Positions 15,156 through 21,526 of a stretch of 64,000 nucleotides of DNA are shown in pieces. The stretch comes from Staphylococcus caprae (GTDB lineage Bacteria; Bacillota; Bacilli; Staphylococcales; Staphylococcaceae). The first letter of the stretch is position 1; every line of letters starts with the position of its first letter. The notes under the pieces were generated by a model. It was given only the letters and a program-made list of their open reading frames with translations. It did not search any database and was not told where the DNA came from. Where the stretch lies: contig NZ_PPRT01000022.1 in NCBI RefSeq assembly GCF_002902725.1, positions 35,346 to 99,345 of the forward strand. Direction: 5' to 3'. A program made the translations under genes and the position numbers.

Positions 15156-15680
15156 TCAGAACGGGAGATCTGATTCTTGTATATCAATAGGTGCGTTCGC
15201 ATTTGCAAAAGGATTGCCGTTGTCATTCACACTTGGTTTGCCTGATTGCTCATTACCTTCATTCTTTTCATTCTCTTTAATGCCAACCTTTTCATATACT
15301 GGAGTTCCATCAAATTTCCAAAAACGTTTTAAAACTGTGTTCCATTTTTCTGTATAGTCGTTATATTTACGTTCAAGTTCGATGTTGATTGGTTTTCTTA
15401 TTACATCTCTTTCCGTAAAGCTAAAGTGACCGTTGTTATCTTGGATTCCGATTACTTTTAAGAATGTGTATAACCAGTTTTTAGCGAAATCATTAGAAGT
15501 ATCGCCGTTAGCGTAGTGAGTGAATTCTCCTTCTTCTTTATGTGAGAATGTGATCGCTAATTGTGGGTGTCCGTTTTTAGACTCTTTACTTTCAAAGTTT
15601 TTGATTTTCACGCTATATTGACCTGGTTGCATGTAGTTACCTAATTCTTGTGCGCCTTGTAAATTTAAATTGAAGTTCAT
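15156..15680 (-). CDS. DUF669 protein with SSB-like C-terminal tail
   Basis: This 174-residue protein belongs to DUF669 (N-terminal MQPGQYSVKIKNFESKESKNG…LAITFSHKEEG). It has a disordered Asn/Gly-rich linker and ends DIQESDLPF. That ending copies the acidic DxDLPF tip of bacterial single-strand binding proteins, and no separate ssb gene is present in this block, so it probably acts as the phage SSB. It is downstream of the Sak4-like ATPase, its expected partner. Confidence 0.8.
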   Translation of the reverse strand: MNFNLNLQGAQELGNYMQPGQYSVKIKNFESKESKNGHPQLAITFSHKEEGEFTHYANGDTSNDFAKNWLYTFLKVIGIQDNNGHFSFTERDVIRKPINIELERKYNDYTEKWNTVLKRFWKFDGTPVYEKVGIKENEKNEGNEQSGKPSVNDNGNPFANANAPIDIQESDLPF

Positions 15681-15708
15681 AATTTTATACCGTCCTTTTA
15701 ATTAATTT

Positions 15709-16485
15709 TTAGTTTCCATTTCTAATTGCTTCTACTACGTCTGTAATGCTAGGGTTTGCAAATTTCTTATTATTAATTGTTATATTGCTTGCATGTCTAA
15801 TTTTTGTTTCAAACAAGTTAGAGGGTTCAGCATTAAGCACATATTCATATGACTTTTGACCGTTTTCCTCATGTTCTTCGATAGTCATTCTTGCTAGAAC
15901 ATCTGATTGACTTACAACCGCTTTTCTTATTTGATCTTGTGCTTCAATCGTGATAGTGGGATTAATCGTGCTGCCTTCATCGTCTTTATCTTTGTTGATA
16001 CCTTCATGACCACTTATCGCTAAATGAAATTGATATTGTTCTTGTAACTTAGAAACATATCTGTACATATGCACAATGCGTGTTGCACACTCTCCCCAAT
16101 CATTAAATGTAGGTTTCTTAGTCTTACCGTTCATGATGTCATCTATAGTGATGTCACGAAGTTTTTGTATCGTTTCGATTACAATGACATCGATTTTCTT
16201 TCCGTTATCTCTAAGTTTTTCGATAATTTGAGGTAACATTTTTATTACATAAGCAAAGTGTTTGTAATTTTTTATCTGTATAACTGCACCGTCTTCAGTT
16301 ACTGTTGTTCCATCTTCATTAATATCAAGCACAAGTGCGTTGTTATCTTTGGTTAAAAAGGTTGTTTTACCTGTACCGAATTTTCCGTAGATAGCGAATT
16401 TATAAAATTTGTTAGCATTTTGTTTGCTGATATCTTTAACCCCTAGTTGAGTTAGGATATCTTGCTCTTGTTTTTCTTCAGTCAT
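15709..16485 (-). CDS. Sak4-like RecA-type ATPase (AAA_24)
   Basis: This is a 258-residue single-domain RecA-fold ATPase with Walker A GKFGTGKT (about 34–41), a ‘VLDINEDGT’ segment and a Walker B-like strand IDVIVIETI. It fits the AAA_24/Sak4 group of phage recombinases that stimulate strand annealing. I chose ATG 16485 (MTEEKQ) with GGAGGTTGAG upstream. It is followed directly by the DUF669 protein. Confidence 0.85.
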   Translation of the reverse strand: MTEEKQEQDILTQLGVKDISKQNANKFYKFAIYGKFGTGKTTFLTKDNNALVLDINEDGTTVTEDGAVIQIKNYKHFAYVIKMLPQIIEKLRDNGKKIDVIVIETIQKLRDITIDDIMNGKTKKPTFNDWGECATRIVHMYRYVSKLQEQYQFHLAISGHEGINKDKDDEGSTINPTITIEAQDQIRKAVVSQSDVLARMTIEEHEENGQKSYEYVLNAEPSNLFETKIRHASNITINNKKFANPSITDVVEAIRNGN

Positions 16486-16699
16486 ACTCAACCTCCTCAT
16501 ATATATCTTGTTCTATGTGCGTACGTTTGATAGCTTTGTGTTCAGTCATATCTATTGAACTTCTATCTATTCCGTTGAATTCCTTAGCATCTCTGAACTC
16601 TGTTGAGTATTTAATCGCAGGGAAATTATGGCTAGGTATGTTAGTGATATATAGATCGTTATCTTTACGCTTGATGATATATGTCACTGTCTCTTTCAT
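16478..16699 (-). CDS. DUF2483 family phage protein
   Basis: This 73-residue protein (MKETVTYIIKRKDNDLYITNIPS…EYSTEF…EFNGIDRSSIDMTEHKAIK) matches the DUF2483 proteins of Staphylococcus phage early regions as I remember them. It overlaps both neighbours, indicating an operon. Function unknown. Confidence 0.72.
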   Translation of the reverse strand: MKETVTYIIKRKDNDLYITNIPSHNFPAIKYSTEFRDAKEFNGIDRSSIDMTEHKAIKRTHIEQDIYEEVEYD

Positions 16700-16947
16700 T
16701 AGCGATTCACACCTTTCTCTAAAATGTTGATTGATTCTTCCATAGTTTTAATTGTTTTATCTAAACGAATACATGATTGTATTTGTTCTGTATAATCTTT
16801 TCTTAACTCTGCGTATCTATCGCACATATCCTCGTACTGTCTATTTAAGAAATCATAATCGCTACGTAAAAAATCTAACTGAACAGATTTGGCAATAAGT
16901 TGAGAATATTCTTCTTTAGGCAATCTAATTGTGATAAACTCTTGCAT
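16699..16947 (-). CDS. coiled-coil phage protein, unknown
   Basis: This 82-residue protein is predicted to be almost entirely helical, with heptad-like spacing (DFLNRQYEDMCDRYAELRKDYTEQIQSCIRLDKTIKTMEE). GGAGAGG ribosome site before ATG 16947. Its end overlaps the next start by one base. Function unknown. Confidence 0.65.
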   Translation of the reverse strand: MQEFITIRLPKEEYSQLIAKSVQLDFLRSDYDFLNRQYEDMCDRYAELRKDYTEQIQSCIRLDKTIKTMEESINILEKGVNR

Positions 16948-17006
16948 TTCCTCTCCTCCAAAGGTATATTTAAGTTATTAATTAATTTTTAAATTGTTTT
17001 TGTTTC

Positions 17007-17042
17007 GACTGTTAGACGTTGGCGCGTCTTTCAGTCTTTTTT
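17007..17042 (+). terminator. plus-strand terminator inside the minus-strand early operon
   Basis: On the plus strand GACTG-TT-AGACG-TTGGCG-CGTCT-TT-CAGTC forms a two-part stem and is followed directly by TTTTTT. The U-run is on the plus strand only. No plus-strand gene lies just upstream, so it would stop antisense transcription or simply be the DNA encoding the end of the small membrane protein. Confidence 0.55.
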
Positions 17043-17185
17043 ATTTTTAACCACTCATTCCAAAAGAATGTACTTGCGATAAAAACTAAGATTGCAACGC
17101 CTATAATTGTTGTAAAACCACCTCCAAATAGTAATGTGATGATCATTGCGAGTATCATAGTCATGTAGCTCAATAGGTATTTCAT
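17012..17185 (-). CDS. small two-helix phage membrane protein
   Basis: This 57-residue protein has two hydrophobic stretches (LLSYMTMILAMIITLLFGG and TTIIGVAILVFIASTFF) and a basic end (WLKIKKTERRANV). It resembles short DUF1270-like membrane proteins of Staphylococcus phages, but I am not sure of the family. Strong GGAGG site 8 bases before ATG 17185. The 3' end overlaps the plus-strand terminator hairpin. Confidence 0.7.
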   Translation of the reverse strand: MKYLLSYMTMILAMIITLLFGGGFTTIIGVAILVFIASTFFWNEWLKIKKTERRANV

Positions 17186-17198
17186 TTAAAATCCTCCT

Positions 17199-17408
17199 TT
17201 ATAATGCCGTTTCCGATATCAATATATTTTGTTTAATAAACTCGATTCCTGGTTTAATCTCGATGTAACGTTTATGATTCTTTCCGAACCGATACATACA
17301 AGATTGTTGAAACTCTTTATTTGAATAAACGTGTTTTTCTAAGTCGTTCTTAGAAATGCCACTCACTTTTACAAATTTGTTTGCATCTGCAAATCCGATG
17401 TATTCCAT
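17199..17408 (-). CDS. DUF771 family phage protein
   Basis: This 69-residue protein contains VSGISKNDLEKHVYSNKEFQ, CMYRFGKNHKRYIEIK and AIEFIKQN-like segments that define DUF771, a small early protein with an excisionase/HTH-like fold in Staphylococcus phages. A DNA-binding role is inferred. The ATG overlaps the previous gene's stop (TAATGG). Confidence 0.75.
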   Translation of the reverse strand: MEYIGFADANKFVKVSGISKNDLEKHVYSNKEFQQSCMYRFGKNHKRYIEIKPGIEFIKQNILISETAL

Positions 17409-17575
17409 TATTGTTCCTCCTCTTCGTTAGGCTCAAATATTGGTTGAGGCGCGACACTGATTTCAATATCTAAACCTATATAGTCTAGGTCTTTTGTCTC
17501 TTCCTCAATTTGCTCTACTGCTTGTTTGATATCAGATAATTTTGCTACTCCGTGTTGAATTTTTAAGTTTTCCAT
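17408..17575 (-). CDS. small acidic phage protein, unknown
   Basis: This 55-residue acidic protein (MENLKIQHGVAKLSDIKQAVEQ…EPNEEEEQ) has GGAGG 8 bases before ATG 17575. The stop overlaps the ATG of the DUF771 gene. Function unknown. Confidence 0.68.
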   Translation of the reverse strand: MENLKIQHGVAKLSDIKQAVEQIEEETKDLDYIGLDIEISVAPQPIFEPNEEEEQ

Positions 17576-17606
17576 TTTTTATCCTCCGTTAATTTGTTTT
17601 AGCGTT

Positions 17607-17631
17607 TGGTATAATCACCTGTGGAGGTGAT
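17607..17631 (+). promoter_or_regulatory. extended -10 promoter with palindrome over the ribosome site
   Basis: TGGTATAAT (17607–17615) is a perfect extended -10. The bases ATCACCT (17614–17620) are an exact inverted copy of AGGTGAT (17625–17631), which includes the ribosome site of the gene at 17636. The predicted transcript start is about 17622, so the 5' arm would be missing from the promoter's own transcript. Confidence 0.6.
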
Positions 17632-17635
17632 ATTA

Positions 17636-17812
17636 ATGAGTAAAATTTATTTCGACCCTCAACAGTTTGCAAATGCATATTTAAGCACTCAAGAGTTCAA
17701 ACCAAGTAATTATGAAAGTGAACAAGATATGCTTGATGAAGCGTTTGCCGTATATTTAATGGCGTTTGAACACGCTAGAAAATATGTTGAGAAGAACCAA
17801 AACGACGAGTAG
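17636..17812 (+). CDS. small plus-strand phage protein, unknown
   Basis: This 58-residue acidic protein (MSKIYFDPQQFANAYLSTQEF…YVEKNQNDE) is read against the surrounding operon. It has its own extended -10 promoter and a GGAGGTGAT ribosome site 6 bases before ATG 17636. Its 3' end overlaps the convergent gene at 17775–17936 by 38 bases. Counter-transcribed small genes at this place occur in other Staphylococcus phages; the function is unknown. Confidence 0.65.
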   Translation: MSKIYFDPQQFANAYLSTQEFKPSNYESEQDMLDEAFAVYLMAFEHARKYVEKNQNDE

Positions 17813-17936
17813 TTTTCGCATTTTCATTATTCGTAAAGTTAATTGTCGTTTTCCTTGTATTTACTTCAATCTTCATTACCTTCCAAGTCACAACTGCCAT
17901 TGTGATGAGGAGGGTTGTTTTGTATAAGCCTTGCAT
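17775..17936 (-). CDS. small membrane-anchored phage protein
   Basis: This 53-residue protein has one N-terminal hydrophobic helix (LYKTTLLITMAVVTWKVMKI) and a basic polar tail. It has GGAGG before ATG 17936 and follows the antirepressor gene by 13 bases. Its last 38 bases overlap the convergent plus-strand gene. Function unknown. Confidence 0.62.
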   Translation of the reverse strand: MQGLYKTTLLITMAVVTWKVMKIEVNTRKTTINFTNNENAKTTRRFGSSQHIF

Positions 17937-17949
17937 TGGATTTCCTCCT

Positions 17950-18717
17950 TTAAGTTGTTTGTTCGATTGTGGGTAAAATATCGTTATCTTTTAGCAAGTT
18001 GTATAAGAATATGCGTCCTTTCTGTGTCCACTTAGTGTGTAATCTAAAATCTTCAGTTCCGTCTTTCTTTGTGTAGTGGTGAGGTTCCGATGATGTGTAG
18101 CCTTTATCATGATATTTTGCGTACAAGAACCACTGACCTGATTGTTTAAATTGGATTTTTAATTCATGCAGTAGTTTGTTGAATGCTTGACCAGACATTC
18201 CGTAATCTTTTGCTATCGCATTTACAGTAATAAGTTTTTTACTTTTTAATATTTGGTCGTAATAATCTGCTTTAGGTTTCAATTCTCCTATTTGTTGGCT
18301 TTGCATTTGATTTTCGATTTGCAACTGTTGTTTTTCTTTTTGTTCCTCTATCCAAAGTTCAGCACGTTTGACTGGGTCCTCAATCATGTAACTTGCGACA
18401 GGTTGTGCGATTTGACGTTCCATTTCGTTAAATTTATTAATGTAAGCCATTTTGAAATCGTTGTGACCTTGAATGTTGAACATGTATAAAGTGAAACCGT
18501 CTTTAGTTAGTAGGTATTCTTTTCTTGTTTCGCCTTTATTATCTTTATAATTGCTAGGTATAATTAACGAGCCCACATTTGGGTCGGTTAAAATTCTCTC
18601 TAAATCTCTAATTACATGGGCGTGTCTTTTTTCTAACTCTTGAGCAATAACTCGACTAGAAACGACTGCTCCTAATTCTGAATTGTTTTCAATTTGTATT
18701 TTTTGTAATGTTTGCAT
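17950..18717 (-). CDS. phage antirepressor (Rha N-terminal + KilA-C)
   Basis: This 255-residue protein has an N-terminal Rha-type DNA-binding domain (about 14–100: VVSSRVIAQELEKRHAHVIRDLERIL … KEYLLTKDGFTLYMFNIQGH) and a C-terminal KilA-C/ANT domain (about 150–250: KLITVNAIAKDYGMSGQAFNKLLHELKIQFKQSGQWFLY … TKWTQKGRIFLYNLL). Such proteins antagonise the CI-type repressor and favour lytic growth. Ribosome site AAAGGAG; start ATG 18717. Confidence 0.9.
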   Translation of the reverse strand: MQTLQKIQIENNSELGAVVSSRVIAQELEKRHAHVIRDLERILTDPNVGSLIIPSNYKDNKGETRKEYLLTKDGFTLYMFNIQGHNDFKMAYINKFNEMERQIAQPVASYMIEDPVKRAELWIEEQKEKQQLQIENQMQSQQIGELKPKADYYDQILKSKKLITVNAIAKDYGMSGQAFNKLLHELKIQFKQSGQWFLYAKYHDKGYTSSEPHHYTKKDGTEDFRLHTKWTQKGRIFLYNLLKDNDILPTIEQTT

Positions 18718-18735
18718 ATTGCTTATGCTCCTTTC

Positions 18736-18757
18736 TGCTATACTCCTATTTAGGAGG
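18736..18757 (+). promoter_or_regulatory. extended -10 promoter with anti-ribosome-site arm
   Basis: TGCTATACT (18736–18744) is an extended -10. CTCCT (18743–18747) pairs with AGGAG (18752–18756), the ribosome site of the DUF2513 gene. The layout repeats that at 17607–17631, and both genes share GGAGGTGATATTA before the ATG. Confidence 0.55.
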
Positions 18758-18764
18758 TGATATT

Positions 18765-19142
18765 ATGGAATTGAAATATGAACTAATTCGACAAGTTCTA
18801 TTAGTTGTCGAAAGTAAGAAAGACTTAAGAAATTTTCTAGACCTTGAAGATATATATGTTGATATCGATTCAGATAGATATTCTAAAGACGATGTAGCTT
18901 ACACACTGTTAAAGTCTAGAGATGCTGGTTTAATCGATGCTCAACCTATAAAAGGTACTGAACTTTCTAGTTTTATGATTGGTCATCTTACATTCACTGG
19001 TCACGAATTTCTAAATAGTGTTGCAGATGATACAGTTTGGGAAGAAACTAAATCAAAAGCATCTAAATTAAAATCGGTCACTTTACCTGTCCTTCAACAA
19101 TTGGCAGTATCTATAATGAATAAACAGTTAGGCTTAGAGTAA
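18765..19142 (+). CDS. DUF2513 family phage protein
   Basis: This 126-residue protein matches DUF2513: MELKYELIRQVLLVVES, YSKDDVAYTLLKSRDAGLIDA and HLTFTGHEFLNSVADDTVWEETKSK, with a winged-helix-like pattern. It is on the strand opposite the lytic operon, with its own promoter and TAGGAGGTGATATT before ATG 18765. DUF2513 genes often sit in phage switch regions; the function is unknown. The last 9 bases overlap the convergent gene. Confidence 0.82.
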   Translation: MELKYELIRQVLLVVESKKDLRNFLDLEDIYVDIDSDRYSKDDVAYTLLKSRDAGLIDAQPIKGTELSSFMIGHLTFTGHEFLNSVADDTVWEETKSKASKLKSVTLPVLQQLAVSIMNKQLGLE

Positions 19143-19310
19143 TTTGAATTCCTTTCCATCAATTTGTGCATAAAAGTTATTTTTGATGATAGGAAATTTA
19201 CTTTCTAAATTTTTGTAGTCATCTAAAAGGGTTTCGCTTTCAAAAATAGGTCGTCTATTATCCTCTTGATCATAGTAGTAATAGATGACTTTTTTGTTTT
19301 GTTCGTGCAT
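19134..19310 (-). CDS. small phage protein, unknown
   Basis: This 58-residue protein (MHEQNKKVIYYYYDQEDNRRPIFESETLL…) has GGAGG 8 bases before ATG 19310 and lies in the early lytic operon. Its end overlaps the convergent DUF2513 gene by 9 bases. Function unknown. Confidence 0.65.
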   Translation of the reverse strand: MHEQNKKVIYYYYDQEDNRRPIFESETLLDDYKNLESKFPIIKNNFYAQIDGKEFKLL

Positions 19311-19322
19311 TTGTTATCCTCC

Positions 19323-19769
19323 TTATTCGAAATCGTCGATAGTTAGTTTTGAAATTCTTCTTTTGTATAAATCTAAATACATGTCTTTAAAATATTGATA
19401 ATAAAGAACGGCATCTTTAAATTCTTCTTCGCTCAAATCAGAGTTTTTTGTAACACCAAACACCGCTAAAGTAAGTTTTCTAATATGGTCGTGGATGTGA
19501 TCGTCACAAACTTTACCGTTAAAATAATCATTTCCACCACACGGAAATTTCTTTAACGACAACGGCTTATAATGACTTCCTCTATAAGGTGTTTTGATTA
19601 ATTTAGTAAATTTAATTTTTTCATTTACGTTTCTAATGTCATCTTCTTGAAGTCTTACATCTGAAAATATCGACATCGGTTTGATTGGTCTAACACCGTC
19701 CAACCTTTTACTTATTTCTTGTTGAACAATTTCAGCAAGTTCTTGTTTTGTTAATATGATTTGTTCCAT
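19323..19769 (-). CDS. phage early protein, unknown
   Basis: This 148-residue protein has an N-terminal helix (ILTKQELAEIVQQEISKRLDGV), a basic middle (KIKFTKLIKTPYRGSHYKPLSLKKF) and a CDDHIHDHIRKL segment with Cys and His residues that could bind metal. It is the second gene of the lytic operon after cro; its leader contains a full repressor palindrome. I do not recognise the family. Confidence 0.65.
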   Translation of the reverse strand: MEQIILTKQELAEIVQQEISKRLDGVRPIKPMSIFSDVRLQEDDIRNVNEKIKFTKLIKTPYRGSHYKPLSLKKFPCGGNDYFNGKVCDDHIHDHIRKLTLAVFGVTKNSDLSEEEFKDAVLYYQYFKDMYLDLYKRRISKLTIDDFE

Positions 19770-19785
19770 TTAAGCCCCTCCTATA

Positions 19786-19803
19786 AGTGTCTTTTATGAC
19801 ACT
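19786..19803. promoter_or_regulatory. repressor operator palindrome
   Basis: AGTGTC-TTTTAT-GACACT is a perfect 6+6 palindrome. It overlaps the stop of cro and the leader of the next gene. Its half-sites match those in the switch region at 20035–20052 and 20129–20150. Confidence 0.6.
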
Positions 19804-20021
19804 AATTCTTCAAAAAAAATATCGTTCATTTGTTCTCTAGTTAAATTAAGAACCTTGACAATAGTTTTTATTTCTTTAATGTCGAATTCTTGTTCTCCTC
19901 TAATCCTACTATAATAGGCGCTTTTAGAAAGTTTTAAACCATGATTATTTAACTCTTTTAAAAAATCATTCACATGCATTTCTTTCATCGCCAAAGCAGA
20001 ATACAGCTTTGCTTTGTTCAT
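19794..20021 (-). CDS. Cro-like repressor
   Basis: This 75-residue HTH protein (MHVNDFLKELNNHGLKLSKSAYYSRIRGEQEFDIKEIKTIVKVLNL…FFEELVS) is of the short Cro type. It is divergent from the CI-like gene and is the first gene of the lytic operon. GGAGG is 8 bases before ATG 20021. It would repress CI synthesis after induction. Confidence 0.85.
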   Translation of the reverse strand: MNKAKLYSALAMKEMHVNDFLKELNNHGLKLSKSAYYSRIRGEQEFDIKEIKTIVKVLNLTREQMNDIFFEELVS

Positions 20022-20034
20022 TATTTAACACCTC

Positions 20035-20162
20035 CGTGTCTTTTAGGATACTTCAATAATACACGTTTATTACAAGTGCGTCAACACAAAAGTGTCTAAA
20101 AATACATTTTTATTTTTATTTCCTATATAAGTGTTGCCTTTAAGATACTTTAGTGCTATATT
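20035..20162. promoter_or_regulatory. genetic switch: divergent promoters and operators
   Basis: Minus (lytic) promoter: TTGACG (20079–20084), 17-base spacer, TATTAT (20056–20061). Plus (repressor) promoter: TTGCCT (20134–20139), 17-base spacer, TATATT (20157–20162) with a TG extension. Operator-like dyads: GTGTC-TTTTAG-GATAC (20036–20051) over the lytic start and AAGTGTTgCCTTTAAGATACTT (20129–20150) over the repressor -35 and spacer. A further half-site AGTGTC is at 20091–20096. This predicts repression of lysis and autoregulation of CI. Confidence 0.7.
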
Positions 20163-20192
20163 TAGTACATACCAATTAGGAGGAAAATTAAC

Positions 20193-20804
20193 ATGAAACC
20201 CGACATTAAAAGTAGACGTAAAGAATTGAATTTAACTCTAGAACAAGTTGGAGATTTAGTAGGCGTTGGAAAATCAACAGTGAGAAAATGGGAAACTGGC
20301 GATATTGAAAATATGAAAAGAGATAAAATAGTAAAACTTGCAAAAGCTTTAAAAGTATCTCCGTCATATATTATGGGTATAGAAGACGAACAACCAACTA
20401 TCGAAACCCTACCAGTCAAAAAGATTCCAGTTGTTTCTAAAATATCTGCTGGCTTACCTATCTATAGTGAAGAAAATTTAGTTGATTACATATACTTCGC
20501 TACTAAAAATCTTAATTCTGACAAAGAAGAATTTGGTTTGAGAGTGTCTGGCGATAGCATGGATAAGATTTTCCAAGATGGAGATATAGTGGTAGTTGAA
20601 AAGGACTCGGTAGTAGAAAATGGTCAGTTAGGTGTTGTTATGGTTAACGGCTATAACGCGACTGTTAAACGTATAAGATATAATGGTGACCAAATTATAT
20701 TAATTCCAGAATCAAATAATCAAAGTCATTATCCACAAGTTTATGGTAATAATGACGAAGTTAAAGTCGTTGGCAGAGTTGTAGCGAGTCAAAAGTTATT
20801 TTAA
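20193..20804 (+). CDS. CI/LexA-like prophage repressor
   Basis: This 203-residue lysogeny repressor has an N-terminal XRE HTH (about 3–62) and a C-terminal S24 peptidase domain. The self-cleavage site is Ala86-Gly87 (KISAGLP), the catalytic serine is Ser122 (GDSMDKIF), and the lysine is Lys159 (ATVKRIRY). RecA-stimulated cleavage, and so SOS induction, is expected. Strong AGGAGG site. The promoter overlaps an operator, so it should autoregulate. Confidence 0.93.
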   Translation: MKPDIKSRRKELNLTLEQVGDLVGVGKSTVRKWETGDIENMKRDKIVKLAKALKVSPSYIMGIEDEQPTIETLPVKKIPVVSKISAGLPIYSEENLVDYIYFATKNLNSDKEEFGLRVSGDSMDKIFQDGDIVVVEKDSVVENGQLGVVMVNGYNATVKRIRYNGDQIILIPESNNQSHYPQVYGNNDEVKVVGRVVASQKLF

Positions 20805-20855
20805 ACATTCAATAGAGTGTTTGAATATAGGAATATTAATTAAAGGAGTTTTAAA

Positions 20856-21431
20856 ATGAAATTTAAATTATTAGGAACTGCAATATTATCATCAGCATTA
20901 GTATTAACTGCATGTGGACAAGATGGGGATAAGTCGAATAAAGATGATAATAAGAAGTCTGAAAGTAAGTCAGATAAGAAGTCAAACGATCCAAAAGAAA
21001 ATAAAGATAAAAAATCAGAAGACAATAAAAAGAAAGATAGTAACAAAGATAAAGGTCAACCAAGTGAAGACACACAACAAAATGAACAGTCTAATGAGCA
21101 ACAAACTCAACAAAATAATACACAGAACAATTCAAATCAAATTAACCAACAACAAAACAATCAACAGGCACAACAATCTAATAGTAAAGAGCCTACAAAA
21201 GAAGAAATCGCAGAATGGGATAGACAAAACGTCAAGGGTGGTACCGATTACGGTTTAATAGACCCTAAAGAAGATAATGAGTCTTCACAATCTCAAAATG
21301 AAGAACCTGATGAATGGGTTAAAGGTCAAGAAGAGTGGGCTAACGCTAACCAATCACAAAAAGAAGAAATACGTAAGCAAGACGCAGAAAAATATGGTTA
21401 TGAATATGACCCTAAAAATTACGAGGAATAA
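20856..21431 (+). CDS. prophage lipoprotein, possible superinfection exclusion
   Basis: This 191-residue protein has a lipoprotein signal peptide with lipobox LTAC (Cys20). It is followed by about 85 residues of Lys/Asp/Ser then Gln/Asn repeats (a flexible tether) and a folded-looking end with EIAEWDRQN and DEWVKGQEEWANANQSQKEEIRKQDAEKYGYEYDP. It lies between the repressor and integrase, where TP-J34-type phages carry a superinfection-exclusion lipoprotein. That function is inferred from place and build, not from sequence match. AAAGGAG site. Confidence 0.8.
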   Translation: MKFKLLGTAILSSALVLTACGQDGDKSNKDDNKKSESKSDKKSNDPKENKDKKSEDNKKKDSNKDKGQPSEDTQQNEQSNEQQTQQNNTQNNSNQINQQQNNQQAQQSNSKEPTKEEIAEWDRQNVKGGTDYGLIDPKEDNESSQSQNEEPDEWVKGQEEWANANQSQKEEIRKQDAEKYGYEYDPKNYEE

Positions 21432-21472
21432 CAATCCGCCCTTTTTTCACTACGGCAACTACGCTATTACAT

Positions 21473-21501
21473 TTGAGCCGTTGAGAGTATATGGATATAA
21501 A
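21473..21501 (+). promoter_or_regulatory. promoter of the PemK-domain gene
   Basis: TTGAGC (21473–21478), a 17-base spacer and TATAAA (21496–21501) lie 26 bases before the ATG at 21527. The gene can therefore be expressed in the lysogen independently of the repressor gene. Confidence 0.55.
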
Positions 21502-21526
21502 AATATAGAATAAAGGAGGTTGAGGG

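Noticed and set aside
20840..21075. Minus-strand frames of 68–70 codons opposite the lipoprotein gene.
   Set aside because: They are mirror images of the Lys/Ser/Asp-rich repeat coding and have no ribosome site. The plus-strand gene has a signal peptide, lipobox and ribosome site.
21277..21513. A 78-codon plus-strand frame overlapping the lipoprotein 3' end.
   Set aside because: It lies mostly within the lipoprotein gene in another frame, with lysine-rich composition from the shifted reading. It covers the PemK promoter and has no ribosome site.
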